From Leifsonia sp. AK011 (GTDB lineage: Bacteria; Actinomycetota; Actinomycetes; Actinomycetales; Microbacteriaceae), in the NCBI RefSeq assembly GCF_013410945.1, contig NZ_JACCCH010000001.1:2232001-2296000 (forward strand): a stretch of 64,000 bases of DNA, in the 5' to 3' direction. The translations under genes and the position numbers were made by a program. This document shows positions 41,366-51,679 of this stretch, one piece after another. Numbering within the stretch: position 1 is the first letter of the stretch; each line of letters begins with the position of its first letter. Below the pieces are notes generated by a model. It was not told where the DNA came from and made no database searches. It was given only the letters and a program-made list of their open reading frames with translations.

Positions 41366-43909
41366 TCAGTCCTCCGACGCGGGTGCGCTCACAACCTGTC
41401 CGGCGCTGCCAGCGCGACGCGAGACGCGACCCCTGCTCGACGTCGTGCTCTTGGCCTGCGGAAGGCTGTCCAGCACAGTCTCGAGCAGCTGCTCGGTTTC
41501 GGGCGCGGCCGCCTTGCGCGGGCGACGTGCTTTCTTCGCCACGGGGATGTCGAGGATGGCGACGGTGGTCTCCTCCGCCTCAACGGGAGCCGTGGCATCC
41601 GTCTTCTGCGTTCGGGTGTCCGAGGACTCCAGGGGCGCAGCGGCCGTGGACTCGGCGTTCTCCGCCTGGCCCTCTGCGGTCTCGTCGTGGTTCACCGTGA
41701 CCGAGGCCACGCGGGCGAGGGCGTTGCGCACGTCCTCCGTGATCGCGTGGGTGCCGACCGAGCCGACGCCGTTCTTGACCGTGGGGGCAGCGGATGCTCC
41801 GCCGTTGCCGCCACCACGATTGCGACGGCGCCCGCCACCCTGCTCGGGCTGCGGCGACTGCACCTGCGGACGGTGCTTGGTCACGGGGTCGTGATGCACG
41901 ATGATGCCGCGACCGGCGCACACGTCGCACTGCTCGCTGAACGTCTCGAGCAGGCCGAGACCCAGCTTCTTGCGGGTCATCTGCACGAGACCGAGCGAGG
42001 TGACCTCGGCCACCTGGTGCTTGGTGCGGTCGCGGCTGAGACACTCGACGAGGCGGCGCAGGACGAGATCACGGTTGGTCTCGAGCACCATGTCGATGAA
42101 GTCGACCACGATGATGCCACCGATGTCGCGCAACCGGAGCTGGCGGACGATCTCCTCCGCTGCCTCGAGGTTGTTCTTCGTGACCGTCTCCTCGAGGTTT
42201 CCGCCAGAGCCGACGAACTTGCCGGTGTTGACATCGACGACCGTCATGGCCTCGGTGCGGTCGATGACGAGCGATCCACCGGAGGGCAGCCAGACCTTGC
42301 GGTCCAGAGCCTTCTCGATCTGCTCGGTGACACGGAACTCGTCGAACGAGTCACCCTTGCCCTCGTAGCGCGACAGGCGATCGAGCAGGTCGGGTGCAAC
42401 GGACTTGAGGTAGGTCTCGATCGTCTCGCGCGCATCGTCGCCCTCGATGACGAGCTTGTGGAAGTCCTCGTTGAAGACGTCCCGGATGATCTTGACGAGC
42501 AGGTCCGGCTCGGAGTGCAGCAATGCCGGAGCCTGCTGCGTCTCCACGAGACGGCTGATCTCCGCCCACTGGCTGGTGAGTCGCTGGACGTCGAGCGTCA
42601 GCTGTTCCTCGGTGGCACCCTCCGCGGCGGTACGAACGATCACGCCGACGTTCTCGGGGAGCACCTCCTTGAGGATCTTCTTGAGGCGGGCACGCTCGGT
42701 GTCGGGCAGCTTCCGGCTGATCCCGGACATCGAGCCGTTCGGGACGTAGACGAGGTAGCGGCCCGGCAGGCTCACCTGCGAGGTGAGGCGTGCACCCTTG
42801 TGGCCGACGGGGTCCTTCGTGACCTGCACGAGGACTCGGTCGCCCGGCTTGAGCGCCAGCTCGATGCGACGGGCCTGATTCTTGCCCTCACCCTCTGCGG
42901 CGGCGGCATCCCAGTCCACCTCGCCGGAGTACAACACGGCGTTGCGTCCGCGACCGATGTCGACGAACGCGGCTTCCATGCTGGGGAGCACGTTCTGGAC
43001 ACGACCCAGGTAGACGTTGCCGATGAGGCTCGCCTCCTGCGACTTGGCGACGTAGTGCTCGACGAGCACCGAGTCCTCGAGGACGGCAATCTGGATGCGA
43101 CCGTGCTTGGAACGGACAACCATCTGGCGGTCGACGCTCTCGCGGCGGGCGAGGAACTCGCTCTCGGTGACGACGGGACGACGGCGTCCAGCGTCACGAC
43201 CGTCGCGGCGACGCTGCTTCTTCGCCTCGAGACGAGTGGATCCCTTGACGCGCTGCGGCTCGGTGATCGGCTCGGGCTGGGGACGCGGCTGGCGCACGCG
43301 CACGACCGTGCCCGGGGCGTCATCCCCCGCGCGCTCCGCCTCGCCACTGCGGCGACGCGAGCGGCGGCGAACCGAGCCGCCGTCCTCGTCCTGGTCCGTA
43401 CGAGGTGAGAGGGGCGGCAGCGGCGGAAGATCCGGGGCCTGGAAGAGGAGGGATGTCGTCGACCGCGCAACGAGCGGCTGTGCGGCCGGTGTGGTCTCCT
43501 CGGTGCCGTCGGCCTCCACGGAAGTGGCGGGCTCGACCGGCTTCTTGGCGCGAGTGCGCGTGGTCCTGCGGGGAGCGGGCTCCTCGGCGGGCGTCTCGTC
43601 CGGTGCCGAAACGCCGGTCGATGCGGAGGCGGACACGTGGTCGGCCGCGCTCTTCGCCGTGGTGCGTCGGCGTGGCGTGGATGCACGGGGGGCGGCATCC
43701 GTCTCCGCGGGGAGCACGGCTGCCTCGGTGTGGATCTCGGGCACGGCCTGGGGTTCGGGCGGCGCGGGCGGAACGGGCAGTTCCTGGGGCTCCGGCGCCG
43801 TCGTCTCGGCCTTCGTGGGCTGGGCCGCGGCTCGCCGACCGAAGAGGCCGAGCCTCTTCCTGGGCGCGCTCGTTGGACTGGTTTCGACTGAGTCGTTGTC
43901 TTTCACCAT
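41366..43909 (-). CDS. rne: Ribonuclease E/G
   Basis: 847 residues. A Lys/Ala/Pro-rich, disordered N-terminal extension (about 1-250), then an S1 domain (GNVYLGRVQNVLPSMEAAFVDIGRGRNAVLY), the catalytic DNase I-like domain with VVDVNTGKFVG and IIVVDFIDM (Mg-binding Asp residues), and the Zn-link CDVCAGRG. A C-terminal RNRGG-containing disordered tail follows. Extensions on both sides are typical of actinobacterial RNase E. Central in rRNA processing and mRNA decay. AAGGAG lies 9 bases upstream. Confidence 0.95.
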   Translation of the reverse strand: MVKDNDSVETSPTSAPRKRLGLFGRRAAAQPTKAETTAPEPQELPVPPAPPEPQAVPEIHTEAAVLPAETDAAPRASTPRRRTTAKSAADHVSASASTGVSAPDETPAEEPAPRRTTRTRAKKPVEPATSVEADGTEETTPAAQPLVARSTTSLLFQAPDLPPLPPLSPRTDQDEDGGSVRRRSRRRSGEAERAGDDAPGTVVRVRQPRPQPEPITEPQRVKGSTRLEAKKQRRRDGRDAGRRRPVVTESEFLARRESVDRQMVVRSKHGRIQIAVLEDSVLVEHYVAKSQEASLIGNVYLGRVQNVLPSMEAAFVDIGRGRNAVLYSGEVDWDAAAAEGEGKNQARRIELALKPGDRVLVQVTKDPVGHKGARLTSQVSLPGRYLVYVPNGSMSGISRKLPDTERARLKKILKEVLPENVGVIVRTAAEGATEEQLTLDVQRLTSQWAEISRLVETQQAPALLHSEPDLLVKIIRDVFNEDFHKLVIEGDDARETIETYLKSVAPDLLDRLSRYEGKGDSFDEFRVTEQIEKALDRKVWLPSGGSLVIDRTEAMTVVDVNTGKFVGSGGNLEETVTKNNLEAAEEIVRQLRLRDIGGIIVVDFIDMVLETNRDLVLRRLVECLSRDRTKHQVAEVTSLGLVQMTRKKLGLGLLETFSEQCDVCAGRGIIVHHDPVTKHRPQVQSPQPEQGGGRRRNRGGGNGGASAAPTVKNGVGSVGTHAITEDVRNALARVASVTVNHDETAEGQAENAESTAAAPLESSDTRTQKTDATAPVEAEETTVAILDIPVAKKARRPRKAAAPETEQLLETVLDSLPQAKSTTSSRGRVSRRAGSAGQVVSAPASED

Positions 43910-44196
43910 CGCTGGTGTACTCCTTGCCCAGCAGGGACCGCGCCCCTGCGGGTACTCTCGTGCGCTGATTCGCCCCTCGGCGAACCGCTACCAATTCTTC
44001 AGGTCAGTACCGGGCCCTTGGCTCGCGGTACGTCGTGCGCTGTCACCACACTGGTGTCACTACTGCGCGGAACTGGCTATCCGCCCTGCGTTGCGCTTCA
44101 GAAGTGCAACATTCCTGGCCCGGTTGCGCCGCAACGGCTGCTGCCCGGCAAAGCTGTTTGGCGTCAGCGCGAGCGCGGCCCGGCTGACTACGCCAA

Positions 44197-44202
44197 ATTA
44201 TC
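44197..44202 (-). promoter_or_regulatory. -10 hexamer of the rne promoter
   Basis: GATAAT on the minus strand; the -35 position is weak. It stands out in an otherwise GC-rich leader. Confidence 0.35.
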
Positions 44203-44257
44203 GCATGCTTTGCTCGGATTAGGACTTTGTGCCCAGCATTCCCTGCGTGGCGGCTGC

Positions 44258-44263
44258 AATAAT
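44258..44263 (+). promoter_or_regulatory. -10 hexamer for leaderless VKOR transcript
   Basis: AATAAT ends six bases before the ATG at 44270; there is no Shine-Dalgarno sequence. Confidence 0.45.
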
Positions 44264-44269
44264 CCGAAC

Positions 44270-44878
44270 ATGACTGACGTCGTGCCGCAGCGCAGGCCAC
44301 TCTCCCTGGCGATCATCCTCATCATTACCGGCGCGATCGGATGGTACGCAGCCTTCGCCCTCACTCTCGACAAGTTCGCCGTGCTCGTGAATCCCGAGGC
44401 GGACCTCGACTGCAACCTCAGCGTGCTCGTGCAGTGCGGGGCGAATCTCGCGTCGTGGCAGGGAGCCATACTCGGCTTCCCGAACCCGGTACTCGGACTC
44501 GCCGGTTTCGTCGCACCCATCGCGGTCGGGGTTGGGCTGCTCGCCGGAGCCACCTTCGCGCGCTGGTTCTGGATCGCCTTCAACGTCGGCGTCGCCGCCG
44601 CCTTCGGCTTCTGCCTCTGGCTCATGACACAGAGCATCTTCGCGCTCGGCACCCTGTGCCCGTGGTGCATGCTCACCTGGTCGGTGACGATCCTGATGTT
44701 CTGGACCCTCACCCTGAGCAATGCGCGCGCCGGAGTGTTCGGCGCGCGGCTCGCGCCCATCGGCGCAAGACTCTACGGCTGGACCGCGGTGTTCACTCTC
44801 GCCACGTACCTCATCATCGCGATCATCGCGCAGGTACGCCTGGACTTCCTCACCGAGATCGCCCTGATGCTCCGCTGA
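44270..44878 (+). CDS. Vitamin K epoxide reductase family protein
   Basis: 202 residues, five predicted membrane helices. The redox site is C130-P-W-C133 in the fourth helix region (GTLCPWCML), with the loop pair C48 and C56 and GFPNPVLGLAGF. These proteins reoxidise a DsbA-like partner with quinone, supporting disulfide formation outside the membrane. No DsbA gene is adjacent. ATG at 44270 chosen from the homology start; longer readings have no family similarity. Confidence 0.92.
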   Translation: MTDVVPQRRPLSLAIILIITGAIGWYAAFALTLDKFAVLVNPEADLDCNLSVLVQCGANLASWQGAILGFPNPVLGLAGFVAPIAVGVGLLAGATFARWFWIAFNVGVAAAFGFCLWLMTQSIFALGTLCPWCMLTWSVTILMFWTLTLSNARAGVFGARLAPIGARLYGWTAVFTLATYLIIAIIAQVRLDFLTEIALMLR

Positions 44879-44898
44879 CCTCGCGCTGATCGCTCCCG

Positions 44899-44956
44899 TG
44901 AGTTGCCGAGTTCGGCCAGTGTTGTCGCGCGGCGACTGGCCGAATTGGGCAACTCA
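44899..44956. terminator. Long bidirectional hairpin between VKOR and ndk
   Basis: 22-bp stem (44899-44920 with 44935-44956) with one mismatch and one G-U pair, loop of 14 bases, sitting between two convergent genes. Confidence 0.7.
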
Positions 44957-44974
44957 GGAGAAGGGGTAGAGGGG

Positions 44975-45391
44975 TTAGCTGAACCAGAGCGCGAGCTCGC
45001 GCGCGGCGGACTCGGGCGAGTCGGAGCCGTGAACGAGGTTCTGCTGGACCTTGAGGCCCCAGTCGCGACCGAAGTCGCCGCGGATCGTGCCGGGCGCGGC
45101 GGTCGTCGGGTCGGTGGTGCCGGCGAGTGACCGGAAGCCCTCGATCACGCGGTTGCCCGCGATGCGCAGCGCCACGATCGGTCCAGACTGCATGAACTCG
45201 ACGAGCGGCTCATAGAAGGGCTTGCCCTGGTGCTCCTCGTAGTGAGCAGCGAGGAGATCGAGCTCGGGCTCGAGCATCCGGACATCCACGAGTTGGTAAC
45301 CCTTGGCCTCGATGCGGCGAAGGATCTCACCGGTCAGGTTGCGGGCGACGCCATCGGGCTTGATGAGGACGAGAGTTTCTTCGACGGTCAT
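44975..45391 (-). CDS. ndk: Nucleoside diphosphate kinase
   Basis: 138 residues. Transfers the gamma phosphate of NTPs via phospho-His: H121 in NLVHGSDSPESA. LVLIKPDGV at the start. ATG at 45391 overlaps the DUF4233 stop as ATGA. Last of the ileS-folC-DUF4233-ndk run. Confidence 0.97.
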   Translation of the reverse strand: MTVEETLVLIKPDGVARNLTGEILRRIEAKGYQLVDVRMLEPELDLLAAHYEEHQGKPFYEPLVEFMQSGPIVALRIAGNRVIEGFRSLAGTTDPTTAAPGTIRGDFGRDWGLKVQQNLVHGSDSPESAARELALWFS

Positions 45392-45804
45392 GATGCTCCT
45401 GGTTGAGTGTGCTGTGCGATGAACTGCGCCTTGGCCCGGTCGAGCTGGCGGCCCTTGAGAAAACAGAAGATCCAGATGCCCGCGAAACCGGCGCCGATCA
45501 CGAACATGAGCGGCACGAGGAACCCGGTCGCGATCAGGATGACCTGGAGTGCCCAGCCGATCATGACACCCCAGCGGTAGCGCACGAGCCGTGTGGCAAC
45601 GATGAGCGCGATGAGCAGAACACCACCGCCGACAAACGTGGTGACGGGCTCGAGCACCCGCAGGCCGTAGACCGTGAGGGTCACGAAGAACACGAGACAG
45701 GCCTCCAGGCCCAGCGCCACGGCGAGGAGCGACTCCGTCGCCGTGCTCGGGCGACGCGAGCGGCCGGCTCGCGGTCCGGGGGATGTCGCGGCTGTCACTT
45801 CCAC
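45388..45804 (-). CDS. DUF4233 membrane protein
   Basis: 138 residues from a GTG overlapping folC by 10 bases; a GTG at 45798 making a GTGA overlap is an alternative. Four hydrophobic helices: LLAVALGLEACLVFFVTLTVYGL, FVGGGVLLIALIVATRLV, WGVMIGWALQVILIATGFL, and PLMFVIGAGFAGIWIFCFL. Found between folC and ndk in many actinobacteria; function unknown. Confidence 0.85.
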   Translation of the reverse strand: MEVTAATSPGPRAGRSRRPSTATESLLAVALGLEACLVFFVTLTVYGLRVLEPVTTFVGGGVLLIALIVATRLVRYRWGVMIGWALQVILIATGFLVPLMFVIGAGFAGIWIFCFLKGRQLDRAKAQFIAQHTQPGAS

Positions 45805-47177
45805 CCCTCGGCGGCCGAGAGCCCGATGACCTCGCCGATGAGCGTGATCGACCCCGTGACGAGGACGGCACGGCGAGGCGCCTGCGCGGCCCAGACACGG
45901 GCATCCTGAACGGCGAACTCGAGGCTCTCGAAGGTCTGGAGGGGATGCTCGGGTGCCACCCGGGCGATGAGCTCGGCAAGGTCGGTCGCGGGTATGGCCC
46001 GCTCCGAGCTGGACTGGGTTGCCAGGAAGGTCGTGGTCACGGGAGCGAGGGCTTCGATGATGCCCGCGGCATCCTTGTCCCCCAGCACGCCGACGACGAC
46101 CGCGATCTCGTCGAAGGTGAAATACGAACGGATGGCATCGGCCAGCGCCGCAGCCCCGTGCGGGTTGTGGGCGGCATCCACGAGCACCGTCGGCTCCTTG
46201 CCCACGAGCTGCAGGCGGCCCGGGGAGGTCGCGGTCGCGAGCCCCTCGGTGAGAACGTCCCCCACGAGCGCCTGGCTCCCCTGCCCGAGGAAGGACTCGA
46301 CTGCTGCGATCGCCAGCGCCGCGTTGTGGCCCTGGTGGGTGCCGTAGAGCGGAAGGAAGATGTCCTTGTACTCACCCGCGAGGCCGCGCACCGAGATGAC
46401 CTGGCCGCCGACCGCAACGGTCGAGTCGAGTAGCTCGAAGGCCGCGCCCTCGACATTGAGCGTCGATTCGGTGAGATCGGCCGCGCGCTCGAGTTCCGCG
46501 AGAGCCTCGGGAACCTGCTCGGCGGAGACGACAGCTGCGACGGGCTTGATGATGCCGGCCTTGGTGCGGGCGATCTGCTGCACCGTGGAGCCGAGACGCT
46601 GGGTGTGGTCGAGGGAGATGGGCGTGAAGACGGCAACCTGGCCGTCGGCGACGTTGGTGGAGTCCCACTCCCCGCCCATGCCGACCTCGACGACCGCGAC
46701 ATCCACGGGCGCGTCCGCGAAGGCCGCGAACGTCAGCACCGTGAAGGCCTCGAAGTAGGTCAGAGGTTCCTCGCCCGATTGTTGGAGCTCGGCATCGACG
46801 AGATCGATGTAGGGACGAACATCCGCCCAGTTCTCCGCGAACGCACGGTTGGAGATCGGCTCGCCGTCGATGGAGATGCGCTCGTTGGGGCGCTCCAGGT
46901 GCGGGCTCGTGGCGAGTCCGGTGCGCAGGCCGTAGGCGCGCAGGATGCTCTCGATCATGCGCGCGACGGACGTCTTGCCATTCGTGCCGGTGATGTGGAT
47001 GATCGGGTAGCTGCGCTGCGGATCCCCGAGCAGCTCGACCACCCTGCGCGTGGGCTCCAGTCGCGGCTGCGGTGCGCTCTCGCCCACGCGGGCCAACAGC
47101 TCCTGGTACGCGCGGTCAGCGTTCTCCGCGAACTCGGAGTCCTCGTACTCGTAGTGATCCGACTTCTCGTCAGACAT
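45795..47177 (-). CDS. folC: Folylpolyglutamate synthase/dihydrofolate synthase
   Basis: 460 residues, Mur-ligase fold. [18 protein letters not shown] (P-loop), [28 protein letters not shown], and [16 protein letters not shown] in the C-terminal domain. Adds glutamate to folates. Its start overlaps the ileS stop by 8 bases. Confidence 0.96.
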   Translation of the reverse strand: MSDEKSDHYEYEDSEFAENADRAYQELLARVGESAPQPRLEPTRRVVELLGDPQRSYPIIHITGTNGKTSVARMIESILRAYGLRTGLATSPHLERPNERISIDGEPISNRAFAENWADVRPYIDLVDAELQQSGEEPLTYFEAFTVLTFAAFADAPVDVAVVEVGMGGEWDSTNVADGQVAVFTPISLDHTQRLGSTVQQIARTKAGIIKPVAAVVSAEQVPEALAELERAADLTESTLNVEGAAFELLDSTVAVGGQVISVRGLAGEYKDIFLPLYGTHQGHNAALAIAAVESFLGQGSQALVGDVLTEGLATATSPGRLQLVGKEPTVLVDAAHNPHGAAALADAIRSYFTFDEIAVVVGVLGDKDAAGIIEALAPVTTTFLATQSSSERAIPATDLAELIARVAPEHPLQTFESLEFAVQDARVWAAQAPRRAVLVTGSITLIGEVIGLSAAEGWK

Positions 47178-50100
47178 TGGCTGCTCCCGACTTCACGACG
47201 TCAACCACCAGTACACCAGCATTCGAGTACTGGCCGGAAACGAGGGTCGTGCGTTGGGCACTCGCCATGGGTGTCGCGTCCGGATCCTCCGAGAGCTCGA
47301 ACGCGTGCGCGACCGCGAGGGTCTCCCCCGCGATCGTCTCGGCGTGGGTGGCAAGAGCGGCGATGTCTCCCTGGTTGTCGCCCAGGATCGTGAGCTCGAT
47401 GCGGTCGCTCACGTCGAGCCCTGCAGCCTTGCGGGTGTCCTGGATGACGCGGATGATGTCACGCGCGAAACCCTCAGCCTCGAGTTCCGGCGTCGTTACG
47501 GTGTCGAGGATGACGAAGCCGCCGTCGCCGAGGAAGGCGATGGCGCTCGCCGGGTCCGCGGCATCCAGCGTCAGCTCGTACTCACCCTCGAAGAGCTCGG
47601 TTCCGCCGACGATGACGCGGTCGCCATCGGTCGACCAGTCGCCGGCCTTGGCCGACTGGATGACACGCTGCACGTCCTTGCCGATGCGCGGGCCGAGCGC
47701 CCTCGCGTTGACGCTCACCTTGCGCGTGATGCCGAAGGACTCGAGCGAGCCCTCCTCGAGCGGGGCGAATGACACCGACTTGAGGTTGAGCTCGTCCCGA
47801 AGGATGGACTCGGCATCGGCGAGGTAGTCGCGCGCCGACACAACCGTGAGACCGGCGAGGGGCAGACGAACCCGCAGGCCGCGAGCCTTGCGCAGCGAGA
47901 GGCCAGCGGACGCGACCTCGCGCACCGAGTCCATACCTGCCACGAGTTCGTGATCGGCGGGGAACAGCGCGGCATCCGGCCAGTCCTCGAGGTGCACGCT
48001 GCGACCACCCGTCAGGCCCTGCCACATCTCCTCGGCGACGAGCGGGATGAGGGGCGCGGCCACGCGCGTGACCGTCTCGAGCACCGTGAACAGGGTGTCG
48101 AATGCCTCGGTTCCCGCACCCTCCCAGAAACGCTCGCGACTGCGACGGACGTACCAGTTGGTGAGCACGTCGGCGAAGTCGCGGAGCTTCTCGGCCGCGA
48201 GCGGGCTGTCGAGGGCCTCGAGGTCGGCCGTGACATCCTCGATGAGCTCGCGCGTCTTTGCGAGGATGTAGCGGTCGAGAAGGTTCGTCGAGTCGGTGCG
48301 CCAGGTGGCGGTGTATCCCGACGCGTGCCCTTCGAGTGCCTCAGGGACCGACGTGGCATTCGCGTAGAGGGTGAAGAAGTAGTAGGTGCTCCACAGCGGC
48401 AGCAGCAACTGGCGGACACCCTCGCGGATGCCCTCCTCGGTCACCACGAGGTTTCCCCCGCGGATCACCGAACTCGACATGAGGAACCAGCGCATCGCGT
48501 CGGCGCCGTCGCGGTCAAAGACCTCGGAGACGTCCGGGTAGTTGCGGAGGCTCTTCGACATCTTCTGGCCGTCGCTGCCGAGCACGATGCCGTGGCTGAT
48601 GACGTTCTTGAATGCCGGGCGGTCGAACAGGGCGGTCGAGAGCACATGCATGACGTAGAACCAGCCGCGCGTCTGGCCGATGTACTCGACGATGAAGTCG
48701 GCTGGGTTGTGCGCCTCGAAGAACTCCTGGTTCTCGAACGGATAGTGCACCTGAGCGAACGGCATCGATCCGGAGTCGAACCACACGTCGAGCACATCCT
48801 CGATGCGACGCATCGTCGACTGGCCCGTCGGGTCGTCGGGATTCGGGCGCGTGAGCTCGTCGATGTACGGGCGGTGCAGGTCGGGCTCGCCGTCCGCGTT
48901 CAGGGGCAGGGTTCCGAAGTCGGCCTCGAGCTCGGCCAGCGAGCCGTAGACGTCGACGCGCGGGTACTCGGGGTTGTCGCTCTTCCACACCGGGATCGGG
49001 CTGCCCCAGTAGCGGTTGCGGCTGATCGACCAGTCGCGGGCATTGCCCACCCACTTGCCGAACTGGCCGTCCTTGACGTTGTCGGGAACCCAGTTGATCC
49101 CCTGGTTGAGCTCACCCATGCGGTCGCGGAACTCTGGCACGCGCACGAACCAGCTCGACACCGCCTTGTAGATGAGCGGGTTGCGGCAGCGCCAGCAGTG
49201 CGGGTACGAGTGCTCGTAGCTCGCCATGCGGAACAGGCGACCCTCGGCGCGCAGCTTCTGGGTGAGCGGCTTGTTGGCCTCGAAGACCTGAAGACCCGCG
49301 ACATCCGCGATGTTCGGCAGGAAGCGCCCGCCGTCGTCGACCGAGAGGATGACGGGGATGCCAGCCGCGGCACACACCAGCTGGTCGTCCTCACCGTAGG
49401 CCGGGGCCTGGTGCACGATGCCGGTACCCTCGCCCGTCGCGACGTAGTCGGCGACGAGGATCTGCCAGGCATTCTCGGTGCCCCACTGCTCGGTGTCCGC
49501 GTAGAAGTCCCAGAGGCGGACGTAGCGCACACCCTCGAGATCGCGACCGCTGAGCGTGCGGGATGCCGCGGCCTGAGCATCAGCCGCTGACTCGTAACCG
49601 AGCTCCTTGGCGTACGCGCCGACGGTGTCGCTCGCGAGCAGGTACTCGGCCGCACCGTCGACGAGCGGGCCGCTCGGGACAACGGAGTACGTGATGTCGG
49701 GCCCGACCGCGAGCGCGAGGTTGGTCGGAAGCGTCCAGGGGGTGGTCGTCCAGGCGAGCGCGTTGACGCCCGTGAGCCCCAGAGACTCCGCCTTCGCGCC
49801 GTCGAGCGGGAACGTGACGGTGACAGCCTGGTCCTGGCGCATCTTGTAGACGTCGTCGTCCATGCGCAGCTCGTGGTTGGAGAGCGGCGTCTCGTCGTGC
49901 CAGCAGTAGGGAAGCACGCGGAAACCCTCGTAGGCGAGGCCCTTGTCGTGCAGCTGCTTGAACGCCCAGATGACGCTCTCCATGAACGTGGTGTCGAGCG
50001 TTTTGTAGTCGTTCTCGAAGTCGACCCAGCGCGCCTGGCGGGTGACGTACGTCTCCCACTCCTCGGTATAGCGCAGGACGGACTCGCGGGCGGCAGCGTT

Positions 50101-50469
50101 GAAGGCCGCGATGCCCATCTCCTCGATCTGGCTCTTCTCGTTGATGCCGAGCTGCTTCATCGCCTCGAGCTCGGCCGGGAGCCCGTGCGTGTCCCAGCCG
50201 AAGCGACGATGGACCTGCTTGCCGCGCATGGTCTGGAACCGCGGGAAGAGGTCCTTGGCATACCCCGTGAGGAGGTGGCCGTAGTGCGGGAGTCCATTGG
50301 CGAACGGGGGGCCATCGTAGAAGACCCATTCCGGGGCGCCCTCGCGCTGGTCGATGGATGCCTGGAACGTGCCATCCTTCTTCCAGAAATCGAGGATGCG
50401 CTGTTCGATCTCGGGGAAGCGCGGCGAGGGCGCGACGCCGTCGTCAGGTCCGTTGAGGGGGTAGGCCAT
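47170..50469 (-). CDS. ileS: Isoleucine-tRNA ligase
   Basis: 1099 residues, class I synthetase. HIGH-type motif PHYGHLLTG near residue 60, editing domain in the middle, and [13 protein letters not shown]. The C-terminal region with DUF5915-like segment ([19 protein letters not shown]) is typical of eukaryote-like IleRS2 type enzymes, which tend to be less mupirocin-sensitive (family knowledge). Preceded by a T-box that regulates it. Confidence 0.96.
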   Translation of the reverse strand: MAYPLNGPDDGVAPSPRFPEIEQRILDFWKKDGTFQASIDQREGAPEWVFYDGPPFANGLPHYGHLLTGYAKDLFPRFQTMRGKQVHRRFGWDTHGLPAELEAMKQLGINEKSQIEEMGIAAFNAAARESVLRYTEEWETYVTRQARWVDFENDYKTLDTTFMESVIWAFKQLHDKGLAYEGFRVLPYCWHDETPLSNHELRMDDDVYKMRQDQAVTVTFPLDGAKAESLGLTGVNALAWTTTPWTLPTNLALAVGPDITYSVVPSGPLVDGAAEYLLASDTVGAYAKELGYESAADAQAAASRTLSGRDLEGVRYVRLWDFYADTEQWGTENAWQILVADYVATGEGTGIVHQAPAYGEDDQLVCAAAGIPVILSVDDGGRFLPNIADVAGLQVFEANKPLTQKLRAEGRLFRMASYEHSYPHCWRCRNPLIYKAVSSWFVRVPEFRDRMGELNQGINWVPDNVKDGQFGKWVGNARDWSISRNRYWGSPIPVWKSDNPEYPRVDVYGSLAELEADFGTLPLNADGEPDLHRPYIDELTRPNPDDPTGQSTMRRIEDVLDVWFDSGSMPFAQVHYPFENQEFFEAHNPADFIVEYIGQTRGWFYVMHVLSTALFDRPAFKNVISHGIVLGSDGQKMSKSLRNYPDVSEVFDRDGADAMRWFLMSSSVIRGGNLVVTEEGIREGVRQLLLPLWSTYYFFTLYANATSVPEALEGHASGYTATWRTDSTNLLDRYILAKTRELIEDVTADLEALDSPLAAEKLRDFADVLTNWYVRRSRERFWEGAGTEAFDTLFTVLETVTRVAAPLIPLVAEEMWQGLTGGRSVHLEDWPDAALFPADHELVAGMDSVREVASAGLSLRKARGLRVRLPLAGLTVVSARDYLADAESILRDELNLKSVSFAPLEEGSLESFGITRKVSVNARALGPRIGKDVQRVIQSAKAGDWSTDGDRVIVGGTELFEGEYELTLDAADPASAIAFLGDGGFVILDTVTTPELEAEGFARDIIRVIQDTRKAAGLDVSDRIELTILGDNQGDIAALATHAETIAGETLAVAHAFELSEDPDATPMASAQRTTLVSGQYSNAGVLVVDVVKSGAANV

Positions 50470-50477
50470 GGGTCTCC

Positions 50478-50672
50478 TCTAGTGCAAAGTTCTTCGCACG
50501 AGGACGACCTCTCGGCCGCGGTACCACCCCGCTTGCCGCAGCGTGATGCTACGACCGCTCAACTACCGCTGTGACGGGCTTACCCGTTCGGTTCTACTGG
50601 CCGGACTCGAAACTCGCCCGGTGTTCTTCCGAAGGCTCCCCGGTGATGGCCGGATCGGTGCCTGTACGGCAA
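50478..50672 (-). promoter_or_regulatory. Translational T-box riboswitch, Ile specifier
   Basis: On the minus strand the leader contains GGCCATCACCGGGGAGC, with specifier ATC (50647-50645), as in the short stem I of actinobacterial ileS T-boxes, then the T-box core GGTGGTACCGCG (50528-50517). A GTGCGAAG/CTTTGCAC hairpin follows, next to the GAGGAG ribosome-binding site. Uncharged tRNA-Ile should free that site and raise IleRS synthesis. The 5' end abuts the stop of the DUF1648 gene. Exact edges are approximate. Confidence 0.9.
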
Positions 50673-50674
50673 TT

Positions 50675-51679
50675 CTACTGGATTCGTCCGGCCGATCGTG
50701 CGATGAGGGCATTGACGAGAGCAGCCCCCTGCTCGGCGTCATCGACCGTCACCACCAACGACCGGTCATCGACTCGCCGCAGCTCGATTGCCCCTCCGGC
50801 ACGCACCACGATGCCCGTGCGCCTGCCACCTCCGGCGCGGATGCCCCAGCCCCCGAAATCGCGTGTGGGGTTGATCTCCGTCACCGTGGCCCCGGCCAGC
50901 TTCTCGATCGGGTAGTGGAAGCGCGGCGCGCCCAGGGCTGACCGAACATCGACTCCCGAGGCGTCCACCCGGATCGTCCAGAACATGGTGGACGTGACCG
51001 CGACAATGACGAGCGCGAGAATGCCGACCCAGATGACCAGGCTGAGGAGCGGCGCACTCGCCCACACCACGATTGCACCCGCGGTCGCCGCCAGGGCGAT
51101 ACCCCCGATGACGAGTCCCACCACCCTTCGACCGGGCTCGACGCGCCGGGTCCACACGGCGCGTTCGGTGGGCGCGAGGTCGAGTACGGGCCGGGCCGAC
51201 GGGTCTGCTGCGGCCGTTGCGGTGTGGCGCGGCAGGGCGAACCAGGCACCTACAGTCGCCAGAAGTCCGACGACGATCGCAGTCGAGAGAAGCGGGAGCA
51301 CGGATGGCGCGGCCGTGGCATCCGCGAGCCCCGCTTGCAGCACGGCGGAACCTGCCCCTGCTGCGGTGACCACGACGGCAAGGAACGCACCGGTGGCCAG
51401 CACCCCGCGCTGCGACCACGAGATCCCCTCGGTGCGTGCTGTGCGCGTGACGGCGAAGGCGAATGCCGCGTAGCCGAGCGAGAGGAGCGGGAGTGCCACG
51501 AGGATCCAGGGCGACCCGAATCCGTCGGGTTCGCCCGACGTTCCCCAGTGCACCGCGACGGGATCGGGCAGCACGGGAAGCAGGCTGAGCGTGACGACAG
51601 AGCCGGCGAGTCCGATGAGTGCTGGAAGTGCCACTCCGACGAGGAGCAGCCGGATGTGCTGGGCGCGGGTCATGTCCAT
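50675..51679 (-). CDS. DUF1648-containing membrane protein
   Basis: 334 residues, about seven hydrophobic helices. DUF1648 motif LPVLPDPVAVHWGTSGEPDGFGSPW near residue 34, as in SdpI-like immunity or signalling proteins. C-terminal 100 residues resemble a PH-like soluble domain (FWTIRVDASGVDVRSALG, RRVDDRSLVVTVDDAEQ). Overlaps the GntR gene by 10 bases; ATG at 51673 (ATGA) is an alternative start. Confidence 0.8.
   Translation of the reverse strand: MDMTRAQHIRLLLVGVALPALIGLAGSVVTLSLLPVLPDPVAVHWGTSGEPDGFGSPWILVALPLLSLGYAAFAFAVTRTARTEGISWSQRGVLATGAFLAVVVTAAGAGSAVLQAGLADATAAPSVLPLLSTAIVVGLLATVGAWFALPRHTATAAADPSARPVLDLAPTERAVWTRRVEPGRRVVGLVIGGIALAATAGAIVVWASAPLLSLVIWVGILALVIVAVTSTMFWTIRVDASGVDVRSALGAPRFHYPIEKLAGATVTEINPTRDFGGWGIRAGGGRRTGIVVRAGGAIELRRVDDRSLVVTVDDAEQGAALVNALIARSAGRIQ

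Larger units (their letters stand above)
43910..44269. other. Long leader region of rne and VKOR promoter
   Basis: 360 bases without a gene. On the minus strand a -10-like GATAAT (44202-44197) would give rne an untranslated leader of about 280 bases containing small stems, e.g. GTACCG/CGGTAC (about 44007-44032) and GTTGC/GCAAC around 44123-44135. The right end holds the VKOR promoter. Confidence 0.5.
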
